A DNA stretch of 64,000 nt, from assembly GCA_905250125.1 (NCBI GenBank), contig CAJNOL010000186.1, positions 140,498 through 204,497 on the forward strand, written 5' to 3'. Positions 48,993 through 60,870 of the stretch are shown here, piece by piece. The DNA is from Rotaria sordida. Taxonomy: Eukaryota; Rotifera; Eurotatoria; Philodinida; Philodinidae. The notes under the pieces are model-generated. The model saw nothing but the letters and a program-made list of their open reading frames with translations. It was not told the DNA's origin and searched no databases. The translations under genes were made by a program, and so were the position numbers. The first letter of the stretch is position 1; each line of letters begins with the position of its first letter.

Positions 48993-51260
48993 TTTGTATT
49001 TAAATTGTGAACATTTTCTTTTTAATAAAATATTTTTACTGTATGATATCTGCTGATGAAAATATTGGATGTTGTCAAACTGAAAAAAATTTCTTATATA
49101 TACAACTTCTTCAATATTTATTCATATATTATAGAGGAAACCTAATTTCTGCACTTCTTCTAATGTATTAGGACAGTTAAAAATTGGACCTTATAGGTTT
49201 CGTTGTAAATATTTAAAAAAAAAACTATGACTTCAAAAATGATAGAGTTATGCAGTAAACGGGATTATCAAGGATATATTAAACAATCATAATCGAGTTG
49301 ATTGATACAATAATAATTCATAGTTTCTAGAACATTTTATTGTATGATACATTTCATTGAATAATAGAATTCATATATCAATATTATATGATGATCAATG
49401 ATCGAGAAAAAAGAAGAATTATAAAACTTATAAACTTTATTTAACAGGAACAATAAGGCATTTCATTTAAAATAACAGCAAAAGTTTATATAGTCCATAA
49501 GTATCTTTACTATGTAGTTATCTATTGATTTTAGCTTCTCATTTCAACTTAATCAAAACAAAAATGGAAACTTTTGTGACCATCATATAAAAAATAATTA
49601 ATAAGTCTTACCGAAAAAAAGTAAAGTACGCTTTGAGTTTTTTTTTTTTTTAAAGTATTAGAAAAGATTTAATATCATATAATTACGAAATAATATATCA
49701 ACCTCGATTTATTCAGAATAATTCAACCAATTACGTTATACTATTTACTAAAGTTGTCTTCAAAAAATAATTTTTTTCAGACACTGTGATATTCATTCCA
49801 TGGGTTTCATAGAAAAATAGAAACGAAAAATGTTAAAAGACAAAAACCTCATATTAAAAAAGAGCTCGAATAAAAAAAACCTTTTATAAAGCCAAATGTA
49901 TATAGTTGAGATTTAATAGATATATTCCTGCAAGAATAGATGCTAAAATGAAAAATAAATAAATAAATTATCATTATAACAATCCATAGTATTAATAAAA
50001 AAGATTTATTGAGTAGAGGACATGAACAAAAAGAATTCACGACGTATAAGGATTAGTGAAGGTGTGCGAAAAGAAAGGAGCCTCAACATCAACCTATCCT
50101 CAGCTAAAAGAAGAATGTTTTAACAATTTTATTTGATCAATCACGTATTATCAATCTTTTTTTCCAATCTACTATTCACATTTGATGTTATTCCTCTCTG
50201 TGTATTTCCATTCGTACATTACGTAAATCGCATCAATTTGAATAAGGAAGAAACAAGTTAGATTAGTTTTATAAGAAACTTTTTATTCCATTCAAATTCT
50301 TTTTTTTTATTTGGTAAAGACATTAAATGTTAGAATTATATTTTCATTTTCGATACGAAGATGACAAGCTGATAATGATAAAATACACTATTAGCTTCAG
50401 TAAAAATTAAATTGATACAATAAGAAACTATGGAAAAGGCAACAATTTTCGTTTAGCAATCCATATTTTCGACGTGAACAAGGTGAATGTGACTTGGAAT
50501 GTTAAAGTAAATTGACTTATTTTAAGCTTTTTAATTGCCATCTGTTTCGATAAGCCATTATTGTTAGGCGAAAACTGAATACACAATTATGTCAAAATTC
50601 TTTTTGATTCATCAAGAAAAACATTTTTATTATGAACAATATTTTTTCAATGACATACTTCTCTCTGTCACGATCGCCTCGATTCAATTGTCTCTTCAAA
50701 TGTACTACCCGATCATGCAAAACAGATAGTATGTATAGAAACCATGGTAGTATTCATGTCAATGACCAATTCGAAGTCGAACTGTACGGAATGAGAAAAT
50801 CAGTTACTAGTGTGACATGCTCAATTTATATTGTGGATAAGAGTTATTTTGTGGCATCATTTTTATGATTTATAAAGAAAGAAATAGAAGATAGTCTAGT
50901 TTTTCAAGTATGACGAGATTATTACAAAACTGATGTGGATTAAGAATGATTTTTGAAACGATTTCTTTTCTTGCCTAATGATGGATTGATCACTTATTAC
51001 ATTGCTCGAGCCGATCACTGTGACGAGTCTTAGTACGTCAATGTTAATTGATAACCTTTTCTCAAAAGTTTTGGTATAATTGCTGATGATCAATTTGATA
51101 CAAACATTTAATGCATAGAACCTCGAGCATCATACTATCACCTTTATCTGATAAATTTAACATTTTTTTTTTCTAAATGACAATGATTTTTTACTGCTCA
51201 AAATATTTCTTTTAAATGCTCACTAACTTAGTCAAATTTGATATAAAGTAACTAAAAGAA
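48993..51260. other. AT-rich intergenic region
   Basis: No gene supported. The frame at 50632-50868 has no homology I recognise and no splice context. No RNA gene or repeat was noticed. Confidence 0.45.
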
Positions 51261-51890
51261 TTGAACGAAACACTATTATATAACTATAATTCCACTGTCA
51301 TGGCTGAAGCAGTCGCATCTTCAACCGATGTAACACAACCAACATCTTCAACTACTTTATTTATAAATTCACATAAAGAAAAACCTTTACTCATTGCAGA
51401 TCAATATGTTTTCAAATTGAATAAAAAAACAACTACTAAGTATTGGATATGGACGCTTAATGAATATTTAGCTAAAGTGCATACTGATTTATATAGTCAA
51501 TTAATTAAAATGATTGGCGATTATAATCATCTTTTAGAGAAAGAAAAACTTGAATTCCGTGAAAAACTCAAACAATGAGCAATAAATGAAACAACACCTA
51601 TTCCACGTATGTTTTATTTAGCATTTCAGAGTCGTTTTAATCGTCGAGTACATGTAAATCATTCAAATATTTGGTCATTCATCAAATTTCTACACGGTGA
51701 AGAAAACCATCTTCATCACATGCGTATTTAATTTAGTGTAGATTTAGAGACACAAGACCACAGCAAATCAAAACAATTGTTATTCGACATCGTATAGATA
51801 ATCTTGACGAACGATATTATGACGGTATTATAAATGCTATGGAATACTTAGACGGTTTATCATTTACAGTTGGTAAACGAAAAAAAAAAA
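51261..51890 (+). pseudogene. FLYWCH zinc-finger/MULE-type relic
   Basis: The frame at 51261-51578 has the FLYWCH layout: FINSHKEKPLLIADQYVFKL, then KTTTKYWIWTLNEYLAKVHT and MIGDYNHLLEKEKLEFREKL. FLYWCH fingers bind DNA and occur in MULE-type transposases and in domesticated regulators; here WIW stands where a Cys (YWxC) is expected and the second Cys is not visible, so zinc binding is doubtful. A TGA follows directly, and then, without the expected transposase core, the C-terminal part appears (FNRRVHVNHSNIWSFIKFLH, and near 51840 the segment MEYLDGLSFTVGKRKKKK). The middle is therefore deleted and stops are present. It is a relic of a plain DNA transposon or a host copy derived from one. 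Confidence 0.65.
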
Positions 51891-52300
51891 AGACATATTA
51901 TCAATGTTTTTTTCATTATCTATATTTGGTCTTTGTTACAATGTTAACACTAATTTATATAATAAAATATATCCTTCGCTATTCACAATGTTTTAAAAAA
52001 TTTACCGACCATTTTTTTATGTCGATATTATTTTTTCGACATTTTTCCTTTCAACATTTTTCCATGAATGCCTTGCCTGAAATCGAAAATCCAATGAAAC
52101 GATCATAAGTCGGCTTCAACAGTCCATGGGTACCCACACCCTTTTAAGCATTGGCTATTGACGTTGAGACCCACTTGTGGGCAAAATATAAGCTCTTAAT
52201 CCACGAAACACTTCGGTACTTCCCTTATCAGTATAGATATTCTAATAAAACTAAACTAACAATATTGAACAAAATGTTTTTTTTAATATTAATGTACTCT

Positions 52301-53083
52301 TCAATTTCTGCGCATAAAATTTAAAATAATATCGTACTGTTGACTTCTCCTGAAAAACATATTAATAATCATTTCGACATGGTGTTTACGAGGAATTTCA
52401 TAAAATTCTGCCGACGCCTTTTGTGAAACTGTTAAATTCCCAAACAGATGTCTATTTTGAGTTTGAATCGATGGATGAGTTTTTTGACCAATTAAAATAA
52501 GATGAGGATTTCGTATTTTTTTCCAATATTTCATTGGTGATGCTTCACTCCATTTTTGTCGATCTTTAGAAAATACTTGTATAAATGTATCATAATCTTT
52601 ATTATTTTTCGATGCTGCTTGATCTAAATATTCATACATGTCAAGGCCAAATGCATCGAGTAAAATAATACCATAAATTGGATTTTTAATATTATATTGA
52701 TTGAAGAATCGAGTATTCGAATTAATAAATTCTATTAAATGTCCTCCGCTTGAATGACCCATAAGAAATATTCGATTTAGATCACCACCATAATTAGATA
52801 TATGCTGACGTACCCATATGACAGCTGCAGTACAATCTTGAGCCATTCTCTCTATTTCATTAGGTGCTAAACTGTAATTAATAATTACAGTAACTAAACC
52901 TTTACGAACAAAATTTCGTCCAAGATATTTATATCTATTTTTATGACCACTTTTCCATTTACCACCATGAACAAACACAAGAACATCTCTTAGTGAATCT
53001 TCATTTGAATAATAAACGTCTAATAAATTTCGTTTGTCGTGTGTACCATTTTTGTAATTGATGTTACGAATTGAGCGTACCAT
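52301..53083 (-). CDS. Alpha/beta hydrolase, esterase-like, 260 aa
   Basis: A single-exon protein with the alpha/beta hydrolase fold: the oxyanion motif HGG (residues 39-41, in VLVFVHGGKW), a nucleophile elbow GHSSG with Ser111, and the C-terminal histidine in PRKHHVEMI (H234 or H235). The layout is that of kynurenine-formamidase and isoprenylcysteine-methylesterase-like carboxylesterases (HGGxW, then GHSxGGH). The usual acid before the last strand is not plain: LILIGQKTHPS lacks the expected Asp, so either another acid serves or activity is reduced. No signal peptide, so probably cytosolic. It is intronless among intron-rich neighbours. It is divergent from the TPR gene at 53820, with a 736-bp shared upstream region. 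The exact substrate cannot be told from sequence. Confidence 0.85.
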   Translation of the reverse strand: MVRSIRNINYKNGTHDKRNLLDVYYSNEDSLRDVLVFVHGGKWKSGHKNRYKYLGRNFVRKGLVTVIINYSLAPNEIERMAQDCTAAVIWVRQHISNYGGDLNRIFLMGHSSGGHLIEFINSNTRFFNQYNIKNPIYGIILLDAFGLDMYEYLDQAASKNNKDYDTFIQVFSKDRQKWSEASPMKYWKKIRNPHLILIGQKTHPSIQTQNRHLFGNLTVSQKASAEFYEIPRKHHVEMIINMFFRRSQQYDIILNFMRRN

Positions 53084-53819
53084 TCTTTTTTTTTTCTTCT
53101 GATATATACAAACTTGTAGTAATATTATTGATCGATCAAGTAGTATTGCATGTATGACACACTCTTTAATTTATAGAATCGACCAGCTACGCACAAAAAA
53201 AGAAAATACAAATAAAAAAATAAGCGGAAGAGAAAGAGCACACCTATACTTTAATTTTTGTAATGACAGGATGACACAGACACTTTCTGAGTACACAAAA
53301 ATAAGGTGAAGTTTTTCATTTAAATTTATGATTAATAGTATATCTATGACCTTATTTTTCCTTCAATTCTTGATTAAAAATGATACAAATAACAAAAACA
53401 AAATAGAATGGCAAAACATCTTACACGTCACACTAAATATACGCATGATTACTTTTGTCTCTTCTCAATATTAAGCAAACATGAAAATTACTTTTTTATT
53501 TAATGGAGTTATTAAATGATACGTTTTACTTTGACTTGAATTATTTTCAGTTTGACTGATTTATCAATTCGATATAAATAAGATTTTCTTCATTAGAAGA
53601 ATTTTAATGTAAAGAGGTCACTGATCATTTAGCCTAAGACGAGGCGAAGTCAGTTGTTATAGTGATGTTTAGACATACATGACGGACAAAAATGGTAACA
53701 ATCGAACTTTAAAAAACAAAATTTATGTGTGATTTGATTTGTTTTTTCTTATAAAAGTGATTTTGGATTATTTCGAATAGAGACCGTGTCTTATCACTCT
53801 TTGTTTTATATTTTAAAAA
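53084..53819. promoter_or_regulatory. Divergent upstream region, hydrolase and TPR gene
   Basis: AT-rich sequence between two divergently oriented intronless genes; it should hold both promoters. No individual element could be assigned with confidence. Confidence 0.4.
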
Positions 53820-54509
53820 ATGAATGGAAAGAAACCAATAAATGTGAAAAATTCTGCTGATCAATCTAAATCGATTGATAGAAAACAAGAAACATCACCT
53901 ATTCTTATTTCTTATGATAAAAATAATGATGAGAAAAATCAAGATAATTTTATTTATTATAATAATGCTCAACAATGTATTCAAGCTATTGAACAATCTT
54001 CTATACCCATATTTCTCATATTAAACGGTACATCAGCAACTGATATTCTTTCTCGTATTCATTCATTAACACAAATTGATACTATTTTTATTTATTGTAA
54101 TTCATCACGAGAACAACAAAGATGTCAATATCTTTGTCAACATTATTCAAAAATATTTGATCTATTCATTGATCGTAAACAATTACTTGATACTATTCAA
54201 GAAAATGTTCTTCTCTATCAAAAACAATCAGGTAATGATTATCTTCGTTTAGCTGAACAATATAAACAAAAAAATGAATTCAATTATGCACTTAAATATA
54301 CTTATAAAGCATTGGATATTTATCGAAAGACACTTTCAAATCAAAATCATCCACTAATTGCTCGATGTTTAAATAATCTTGGTGCAATTTATGATGCTCA
54401 AGGTGACGTTAATCGTTCATTTGAATTTTATGAACAAGCTATCAAAATCTATTCTCATTTAAAACCATCTTTATGTAATCAACCAGTATCAAATATATTG
54501 AAAAAATAA
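53820..54509 (+). CDS. TPR-containing protein (bdelloid KLC-like family), 229 aa
   Basis: A single-exon gene. Residues 40-140 form an alpha/beta part typical of a large bdelloid family: FIYYNNAQQCIQAIEQSSIP, then IFLILNGTSATDILSRIHSL and DTIFIYCNSSREQQRCQYL (in relatives, a response-regulator-like region). From residue 141 come two tetratricopeptide repeats: YLRLAEQYKQKNEFNYALKY and LNNLGAIYDAQGDVNRSFEF. In relatives the same parts surround an ADP-ribosyltransferase domain or a long TPR array; here the array is short and the protein ends soon after, so it may be a 3'-shortened family member. TPRs bind partner proteins; the role is unknown. The ATG is the first in the frame, after AT-rich DNA. 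Confidence 0.75.
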   Translation: MNGKKPINVKNSADQSKSIDRKQETSPILISYDKNNDEKNQDNFIYYNNAQQCIQAIEQSSIPIFLILNGTSATDILSRIHSLTQIDTIFIYCNSSREQQRCQYLCQHYSKIFDLFIDRKQLLDTIQENVLLYQKQSGNDYLRLAEQYKQKNEFNYALKYTYKALDIYRKTLSNQNHPLIARCLNNLGAIYDAQGDVNRSFEFYEQAIKIYSHLKPSLCNQPVSNILKK

Positions 54510-55433
54510 CGAAACAAAAACAAATTTTTTCATCAGTGATTAATATTAACAATGAAAACAAATATCTAACAGATATAAAATATGTACAATTCAAATTTCC
54601 TAATAAAATTTTATATATTGGAATTCTTTAACTAATTTCCAATGAATTTTACCGGTTAAAATTTTTTTCTAATATTTGCTTAACAGAGTTTTATTTTGTT
54701 CTTCCGACTTTGACAATAACATTAGTTGCAATTGATCTATGAATAGTTATTGTTCTTTTTTTATAAGAAAATAAAAGAGTCAAGAATAAAGTATCACACC
54801 TAATTCGTAGCTTTTTTGTTTTTAGTTTAGATTTTATTTCAGATACTATTTTTATTTAGATATCGTCGTTTTAGTTTTCTCACTGAAGGACTCTAATGAC
54901 ATTGATATACATTCGAATTTCTCTTCAGAAACTGTCTATAACTCGAATGCAAAATCATATTCATGTAGGCGTAAAACTATAATGTTGAAGTAATAAAATA
55001 CAATGTGGAAAAGCAAAAGCATTTAACCATTAGATTCAATTTCATTTATCCAAATGAAACAAATTTATGTGATATCTGTTTGTGTATTCAATGAGCTTCT
55101 AAAGTAAAACAATTTACATAAGGTTATTTTCATAGATTCATCGACATAATCGATGAAGATGTTATATATCATTTTTGTTTCTAATCAAAGTATAAAAGAC
55201 GCGAACATTTTCACAATGGAAACTGATGTTCGGTAAACTTATTTCACAAATACAATAAACTCTTTGAATTATTTTATTTAAAGACATATTACTCGTTCAC
55301 AGTGTTTTGTTCTTTTTGTACGAATATTTAAAACTGAAGCTTGTTAATAAATTCTACTTCAGTTAGAATCATCACTTTTTGGATGCGTCGGAAAAGAAAA
55401 AAAAACTCAATGTTTATGGCTGATTTCTCTTTG
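54510..55433. other. Intergenic region
   Basis: AT-rich; contains the 3' UTR of the TPR gene. No other feature recognised. Confidence 0.45.
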
Positions 55434-55668
55434 GTTATAATCAGGGGGGGCGCGAGTCAACCAACATGGGGGGGGGGGGGGGGGTGTAGCGAAATTTTTT
55501 GGACTAGAAAGACGAAGTCTGCAATTTTTCGAGGGGTGTAACATTGTTTTTGGTGACAAATGGAAGAAAATTTCCTGATTTTGTTGAGCAAAAAAACAGA
55601 AATTTTTGAAGATTGGGGGGGTGTCGCACCCCCGACTACCCCCCGGTCGCGCCACCCCTGGTTATAAT
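55434..55668. mobile_element. hAT-type MITE, 219 bp, with intact target duplication
   Basis: The element lies at 55442-55660. Its ends read CAGGGGGGGGCGCGA and, inverted, CAGGGGTGGCGCGAC, which is the hAT-superfamily type of terminal repeat. The flanks are an exact 8-bp duplication, GTTATAAT, at 55434-55441 and 55661-55668, the hAT hallmark. It has no coding capacity and contains a run of about 18 G. The intact duplication and clean ends suggest a fairly recent insertion. The GC-rich frames across it on both strands are chance. Confidence 0.9.
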
Positions 55669-57610
55669 AATATGAAAAGTTAATAAGACTCAAGAAATCA
55701 GTTTAACAAATATTCATTTTCAATTTGAAAGCACCGTTATCTCTTGTAGATATCGAAGAATGATTTGCTAATATACGTAGAAACTTTTTGAAAAAATATT
55801 GAAGTTAGTATTAAATCACTTCAAAGCTTGATAACTCTTTTTAAAGAAAAAAGTATTAAATTGGCAATTTAAAAAGAAAGACACAATGTTGAATGTACTT
55901 GCTCAAACAATCGGATTTTATGATTACATATTCACTTTTCTGCTTGGTTTTATTGAATACATACGTAGTCTGGTGACATTTTCATTTAAAACTCTTCGCA
56001 CTACGTCAATTGGACTGGTTTTTATATTTCTGACTGTATGAGTGAATGTCTATTGATGATTTAATTACACAGATTTCGCAAGTCAAAATCACAAAAAATG
56101 TCTATCTATGTTGTTTTCATACATTTATTCTTAATTTTTCAACGATAACGTCAGCTTGATTTCTTGTATTGATTGATATAGAACGATTAATATATGCACT
56201 TTTACCATATCAATAAATACTAATTTGTACATGAAAATAGTTTGTATACATATGTCAGACGAGTTTGGAATCGAGTAGAGATTGAAACAAACATTAAGAA
56301 ATATCGTTAACGTATAAAAATAGAAACCTTGTTTATACAGTCAGTATTTATGCAACTGAGTATAAATGTTTGTTATAATTAGTTTCTGATAATTGGGACA
56401 CAGAGACATTGAATGATTGGTTAAAATTGATTGAAAAATAAATATTGTGTTTTTTTATAGTATTTTTTTTTTGCTTTTATGTAATTGAGTATAAATTTTT
56501 GTTATGATTAGTTTCTGATAACGAGGACATGGAGACATTGAATGATTGGTGAATTTTCAACAATTAATAAATAGAAGTTTTTCGAGTTATTAATGAATTT
56601 TTAAAAGCAAAGATGCCTTATATCACATGTATGTCTTATCAATATGATATGAGAGCATAATAAATGATTATACATACTAACAAAATTGAAATGTGATCTT
56701 TTTTCTCTAAATAATGCAATTGATGGTGTATGAAGCATAAGAGTTCTTATTGAAAAATTTAGTATTTAGTGAATGTCATTGAATTGCTTAAATTCAAAAA
56801 TTAATATACGTAAATAATTTCAAAATAATGCAATAAATAATTTTAAATCAAGTAATTCTATCATATCCTAATAATATCAAAACTTAATAGAAAAAATTCA
56901 AAAAGAAAACGTTTTTTTTATTGTTCTGTTTAATATGAATCTGTTTTGTAAACTCTTATCCAAACGAATTATTTTACATTATTTATGAAAATTTATTCCT
57001 AGTATAAAATCTTTTTTTTTGCTAATAACAGTATTCTTTTAAAATTAGTTCGTGCATTCTAAACTCAATTGAATTCTCATATCTATTATGACATATACGC
57101 TCAATTGTTGAACTTCAATTCTGCGATTCATTTCGTACTTCTCAAACGTCTTGTATAAGCTTTTATTTTAAACAGTGGCCTCTTCTTCAATTATTATTCG
57201 CTTATGTTATTCCAAGTTGTTTGATGCTTGTCTCTTTAATTTTAATTCGCTCAAAAACACATACATATACAACAAAACTGAGTTCTAAGCATCAAGAAGA
57301 AAAGAAAAACATTCAAAAGCAAATATTAACTTTCATGATTTCAAATCCTATATGTTTTCTGTTTCCATATCATCTTATTCTATTCATCGTATTATTTTTT
57401 TAAACCTTGAAGTTTCTTCATAACGCATTGATTGGAATAGCAATATTGACTGTATTTTTAAATATGAATTATTATTATAATTTTTATATTCATTGTTTAA
57501 CATCAAAACTCTTTTGAGAAAAATTTATTCAATAAGTCAGACGACTTATGTCGTTTTTGAAAAGACAAAGATAACTAAGAAATATATTGTACTTCCTATT
57601 TCATCAATAG
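55669..57610. other. AT-rich intergenic region
   Basis: No gene found. Near 56350-56560 a segment containing GAGTATAAAT(G/T)TTTGTTA(T)AATTAGTTTCTGATAA(T/C) and ACATTGAATGATTGGT occurs twice in tandem, about 125 bp apart. A weak frame at 57221-57403 (LILIRSKTHTYTTKLS, with a hydrophobic end) may be a worn gene fragment, but has no support. Confidence 0.4.
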
Positions 57611-58516
57611 CTACTATCCATTTCAAAATAGAAGGCGAGTGATTGCGAGTCGAATAACTTGGGAACAGAAGCAGCTATGAAGCTGCGGTTTTCACCATTA
57701 AAAAGTGAACACCGGTGCACGTGAATCTATCAAAAAATTTCATTGGTCAGTAACGAACCAATAGGAGTTGGGTTTTGAACTTCAATTAAACCATTAGATA
57801 GAAAAACTTGTTCTCTTTCGATCTCCACAAAACCGACCTCAATAACTTGCTTCGTTTAGTAGCTATAAGCATTTTCTTGAGACCCCCGAAATAGGCCAGG
57901 TGACGCGGAATCACCCTTAAAAGCATTACGTGATTGGTAATCAACCACGCTGAATTCAATGATGATGTTTGTTTTTTATTTCAAAGTAATCTGAAATCAC
58001 TGTATCGAGATTTTCAATATACATGTTCTTTAAGCCAAATAGCAGCAAAAACTAGATTTACGAAAACTTTTTTATAATGATCTCAGGTTACTTTTGAAAT
58101 AAAAAAACAAACATCACCAATGAATTCAGCATGGTCGATCACCTATAATGTAATGGTCTTAAGGGTGATTCCACGTCACCTGACCGATTTTGAGAGTCTC
58201 AGGAAAATGCTTATAGCTACCGAATGAAGCAAGGTATCGAGGTCGGTCTTGTGTAGATCAAAAGAGAACAATTTTTTCTATCTAATGGTTTAATTGAAGT
58301 TCAAAATCCAACGAAATAAGCATTACAAAAGCTATCTTCAAAATGTCCAGCGGATCTTAATCCTATTGGTTCATTACTGACCAATGAACTTTTTCCATAG
58401 ATTCACGTGCTTTGGTGTCTGCTTTTTAATGGTGAGAACCGCAGCTCCATAGCTGCTTCTGTCTCCGAGTTATTCGACTTGCAATCACTCGCCTTCTATT
58501 TTGAAATGGATAGTAG
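57611..58516. mobile_element. Large foldback element, family F2, 906 bp
   Basis: Nearly complete inverted arms of about 390-420 bp: 57611-58000 pairs with 58085-58516. The outer ends read CTACTATCCATTTCAAAATA and its reverse complement. Inside are GAAGGCGAGTGATTGC, GAACCAATAGGA, GGTGACGCGGAATCACCCTT and matching partners. Only about 85 bp lie between the arms. There is no coding capacity. One extra block of about 60 bp (near 58310-58360) exists in the right arm only. It looks like a non-autonomous transposon; family unknown and unrelated to F1. Confidence 0.8.
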
Positions 58517-59134
58517 ATTATATAATTAAAACAAACGGATAGAACATTTCATATTTATATAAAACTTAATATAATCATTCTATTTTTAATCATGATTTAA
58601 TTTTGTAATTATTTTTCTTGTTAAATAAAACTAACAAATCCTTGTTTTGGAAAATTGTTTCTATACTTTATTAAATACAAAATAGATTTCATTCATTTTG
58701 AATTATTTAGTAAGTCTTCATCACAAGATTCATTCATTAATTACTTTGAGTATAAAATAACAAATATATATATAAAACAAAATCCATTGATATGAAACTT
58801 TAAAAATAAATGGATTAATAAGCTTTTAATTTCGATTAAACAAATGTTTTCTGAAAACAAATCTAGTCGGTTTGAGTATTTATTACGGACACTATAAATT
58901 TACATAAAACGTTCAAAAAGTTCTGAGAGGTAGTAACAGTCCTTGCATAATAAATACATTATATTTATTTGCCTATAATAAACGTTAGAAGACATGATAA
59001 CAATGTTCGATTTACTTTTGCATAATCTTTTTGTATTCCTTGATATGTGTCAAACTGATGGTTCGGTTATTGCTTAGTTATATTCATCAGGTGCATTCTA
59101 TACAGTCTGTTAATGCTATCTAATCATTGCAATA
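58517..59134. other. AT-rich intergenic region
   Basis: No gene, RNA or repeat recognised. Confidence 0.45.
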
Positions 59135-60286
59135 ATAAGGACAATACATAAGATGAGAAGAAATAGTAAGAAGAGGAAAAACATCATGCATACAATGCAT
59201 GATACGGAGACCTTACACCCCGGGATGGGAATTGGACGCTCTCCTGAGCGGCTGTAACAACAACAGAGAAAAAAGAATTGGAGCAAGTAGAGACCAAATA
59301 AAAAGTACTGGAGTAGTACAAAAACTTAGAAAGAGGGTAAGAAGTATACATTAAAAAAGGAAGAAAAAATACAACAAAATACATATTAACGAACAACTGT
59401 TAAAAATGCAGATGAAGATGTGACTTTGATGAGATAAATCACCAGGCAACAGAATGGGAATACTTCCAATGCATTCAGCTCACAGACCAAGCGACCACAC
59501 TGTCAGTAGTTCGATCTCTCAACCCTCACCAAATTGAGGTTCATTCGGTTACACATGACCGATTTGTTAAAACGAACATACCGGCAGCCGGAGCTATTCC
59601 GTCTATTGAGAAGGTGAAAAACCACAATAAGATCACAGTAGCACTTGCAAATTTGGATGTTGATGTCAGTGTATGAAACCAATGAAGAAGATGAACAAAG
59701 TGCTGAATAATAGAGTGAATCGGGACGATACAGCGATTACGTATAGATATTATCAGGAAAGTGCGTTGGGACTACGCACAGCCGACTCCCTCGTTAGCCG
59801 CCCTGTATTACGTTCGCTGGCCTACGGTAACACTACTGCCCCCTCAGCAGCATTACCGCCCCTACATCGTTGCCATTAATTCAACATCTCGAACATAATC
59901 ATTATCATCGTTTCCTTTCGTGTTGGTCAAAACAGAGTGCGATGCAATAATGATGGTGTAAACCAAGATGGAGACATTTGACTTCGAACAGATGATGAGC
60001 TGGTTTGATAGCCAGGGTCGCCAAATGTGACCATTTCTGATGGAAGAAGTGTTAGCACTGGTGGAATTACGCTTTATTATATTCTTCTTCTCAAGAATCG
60101 CCTCGTTTCCATACAAAGCATACACTTATATACTCGTCCATCAAATAGAAGAAAGGAAGAGAAGGACAACGTGCAACATGATGTACGAAGTAATGACAGA
60201 AAGATAAGGACAATGCATAAGATGAGAAGAAATAGTAAGAAGAGGAAAAACATCATGCATACAATGCATGATACGGAGACGTTACA
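59135..60286. repeat. Near-identical 84-bp direct repeats bounding a 1-kb block
   Basis: 59135-59218 and 60204-60286 are the same (AAGGACAATACATAAGATGA, GTAAGAAGAGGAAAAACATC, ATGCATGATACGGAGAC) apart from about three changes, in direct orientation. The block between is less AT-rich than the rest of the window and contains a coding-like relic (59415-59675). This may be a tandem duplication or the footprint of a larger repeat. Confidence 0.65.
59415..59675 (+). pseudogene. Coding-like relic, unknown family
   Basis: One frame reads CDFDEINHQATEWEYFQC, then IQLTDQATTLSVVRSLNPHQ, HSVTHDRFVKTNIPAAGAIP and KITVALANLDVDVSV before a stop. The composition and lack of stops over 85 codons suggest former coding sequence, possibly continuing in other frames to about 59878. 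I do not recognise it, and there is no start codon or splice signal, so it is probably a fragment of a mobile or transferred sequence. Confidence 0.3.
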
Positions 60287-60870
60287 ATATATTGACACAA
60301 ATTATACATCAATCGATAGCACTAAACGAGACGCATCAAATGAGATGTTTTCCATGATTGGCACATGCTGTAGAATGAATATGTTATTGAAATAGTGTGT
60401 AGGGGACAAGAGGCGAAAGGTTTTTAGAAATCCTACCATACGTGACGTATAAATATTGACACAAATTATACATCAATCGATAGAACTAATCAAGACGCAT
60501 CGAACGAGATGTGTTCCATGATTGGCACATGCTGTAAAATGAATATGTTATTGAAACAGTATATAGCTGAGAGTAGCGGAATGGACTTTAGAGATCCCAG
60601 GATCTCTGACGTGTTAGTAGCTACACTAAATTTCACATCAATCGATAGAACCAGTTCAGATTCATTGAAAAATGGGAACTTTGCTTATGTGATAGGATAT
60701 TTTTTTTTGCTGAGTAATGGCCGTATTCTGTTGTCACACACATCTATAGTTTTGGTGAATTTTGAGTCTAGAGTTTTTACTCAGTGGGGGTGAAATACAT
60801 ATCATTCGATAGAGCTCGTCAAAAGGATTCGAATAGAATTGGTTTCGCGTGTGGCACAGGTTATTGAACG
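60287..60870. repeat. Degenerate satellite, about 163-bp period
   Basis: Units begin near 60291, 60454, about 60617 and about 60785. The first two are close (ATTGACACAAATTATACATC, ATCGATAGAACTA, TTCCATGATTGGCACATGCTG, AATGAATATGTTATTGAAA); later ones are worn but keep ATCAATCGATAGA. The same key phrases recur at 63772-64000, so this is one family running to the window edge. The frames across it are chance. Confidence 0.7.

Noticed and set aside
55341-55693. Three overlapping open frames rich in Gly or Pro
   Set aside because: They cross the hAT MITE and its poly-G run; low complexity and on both strands.
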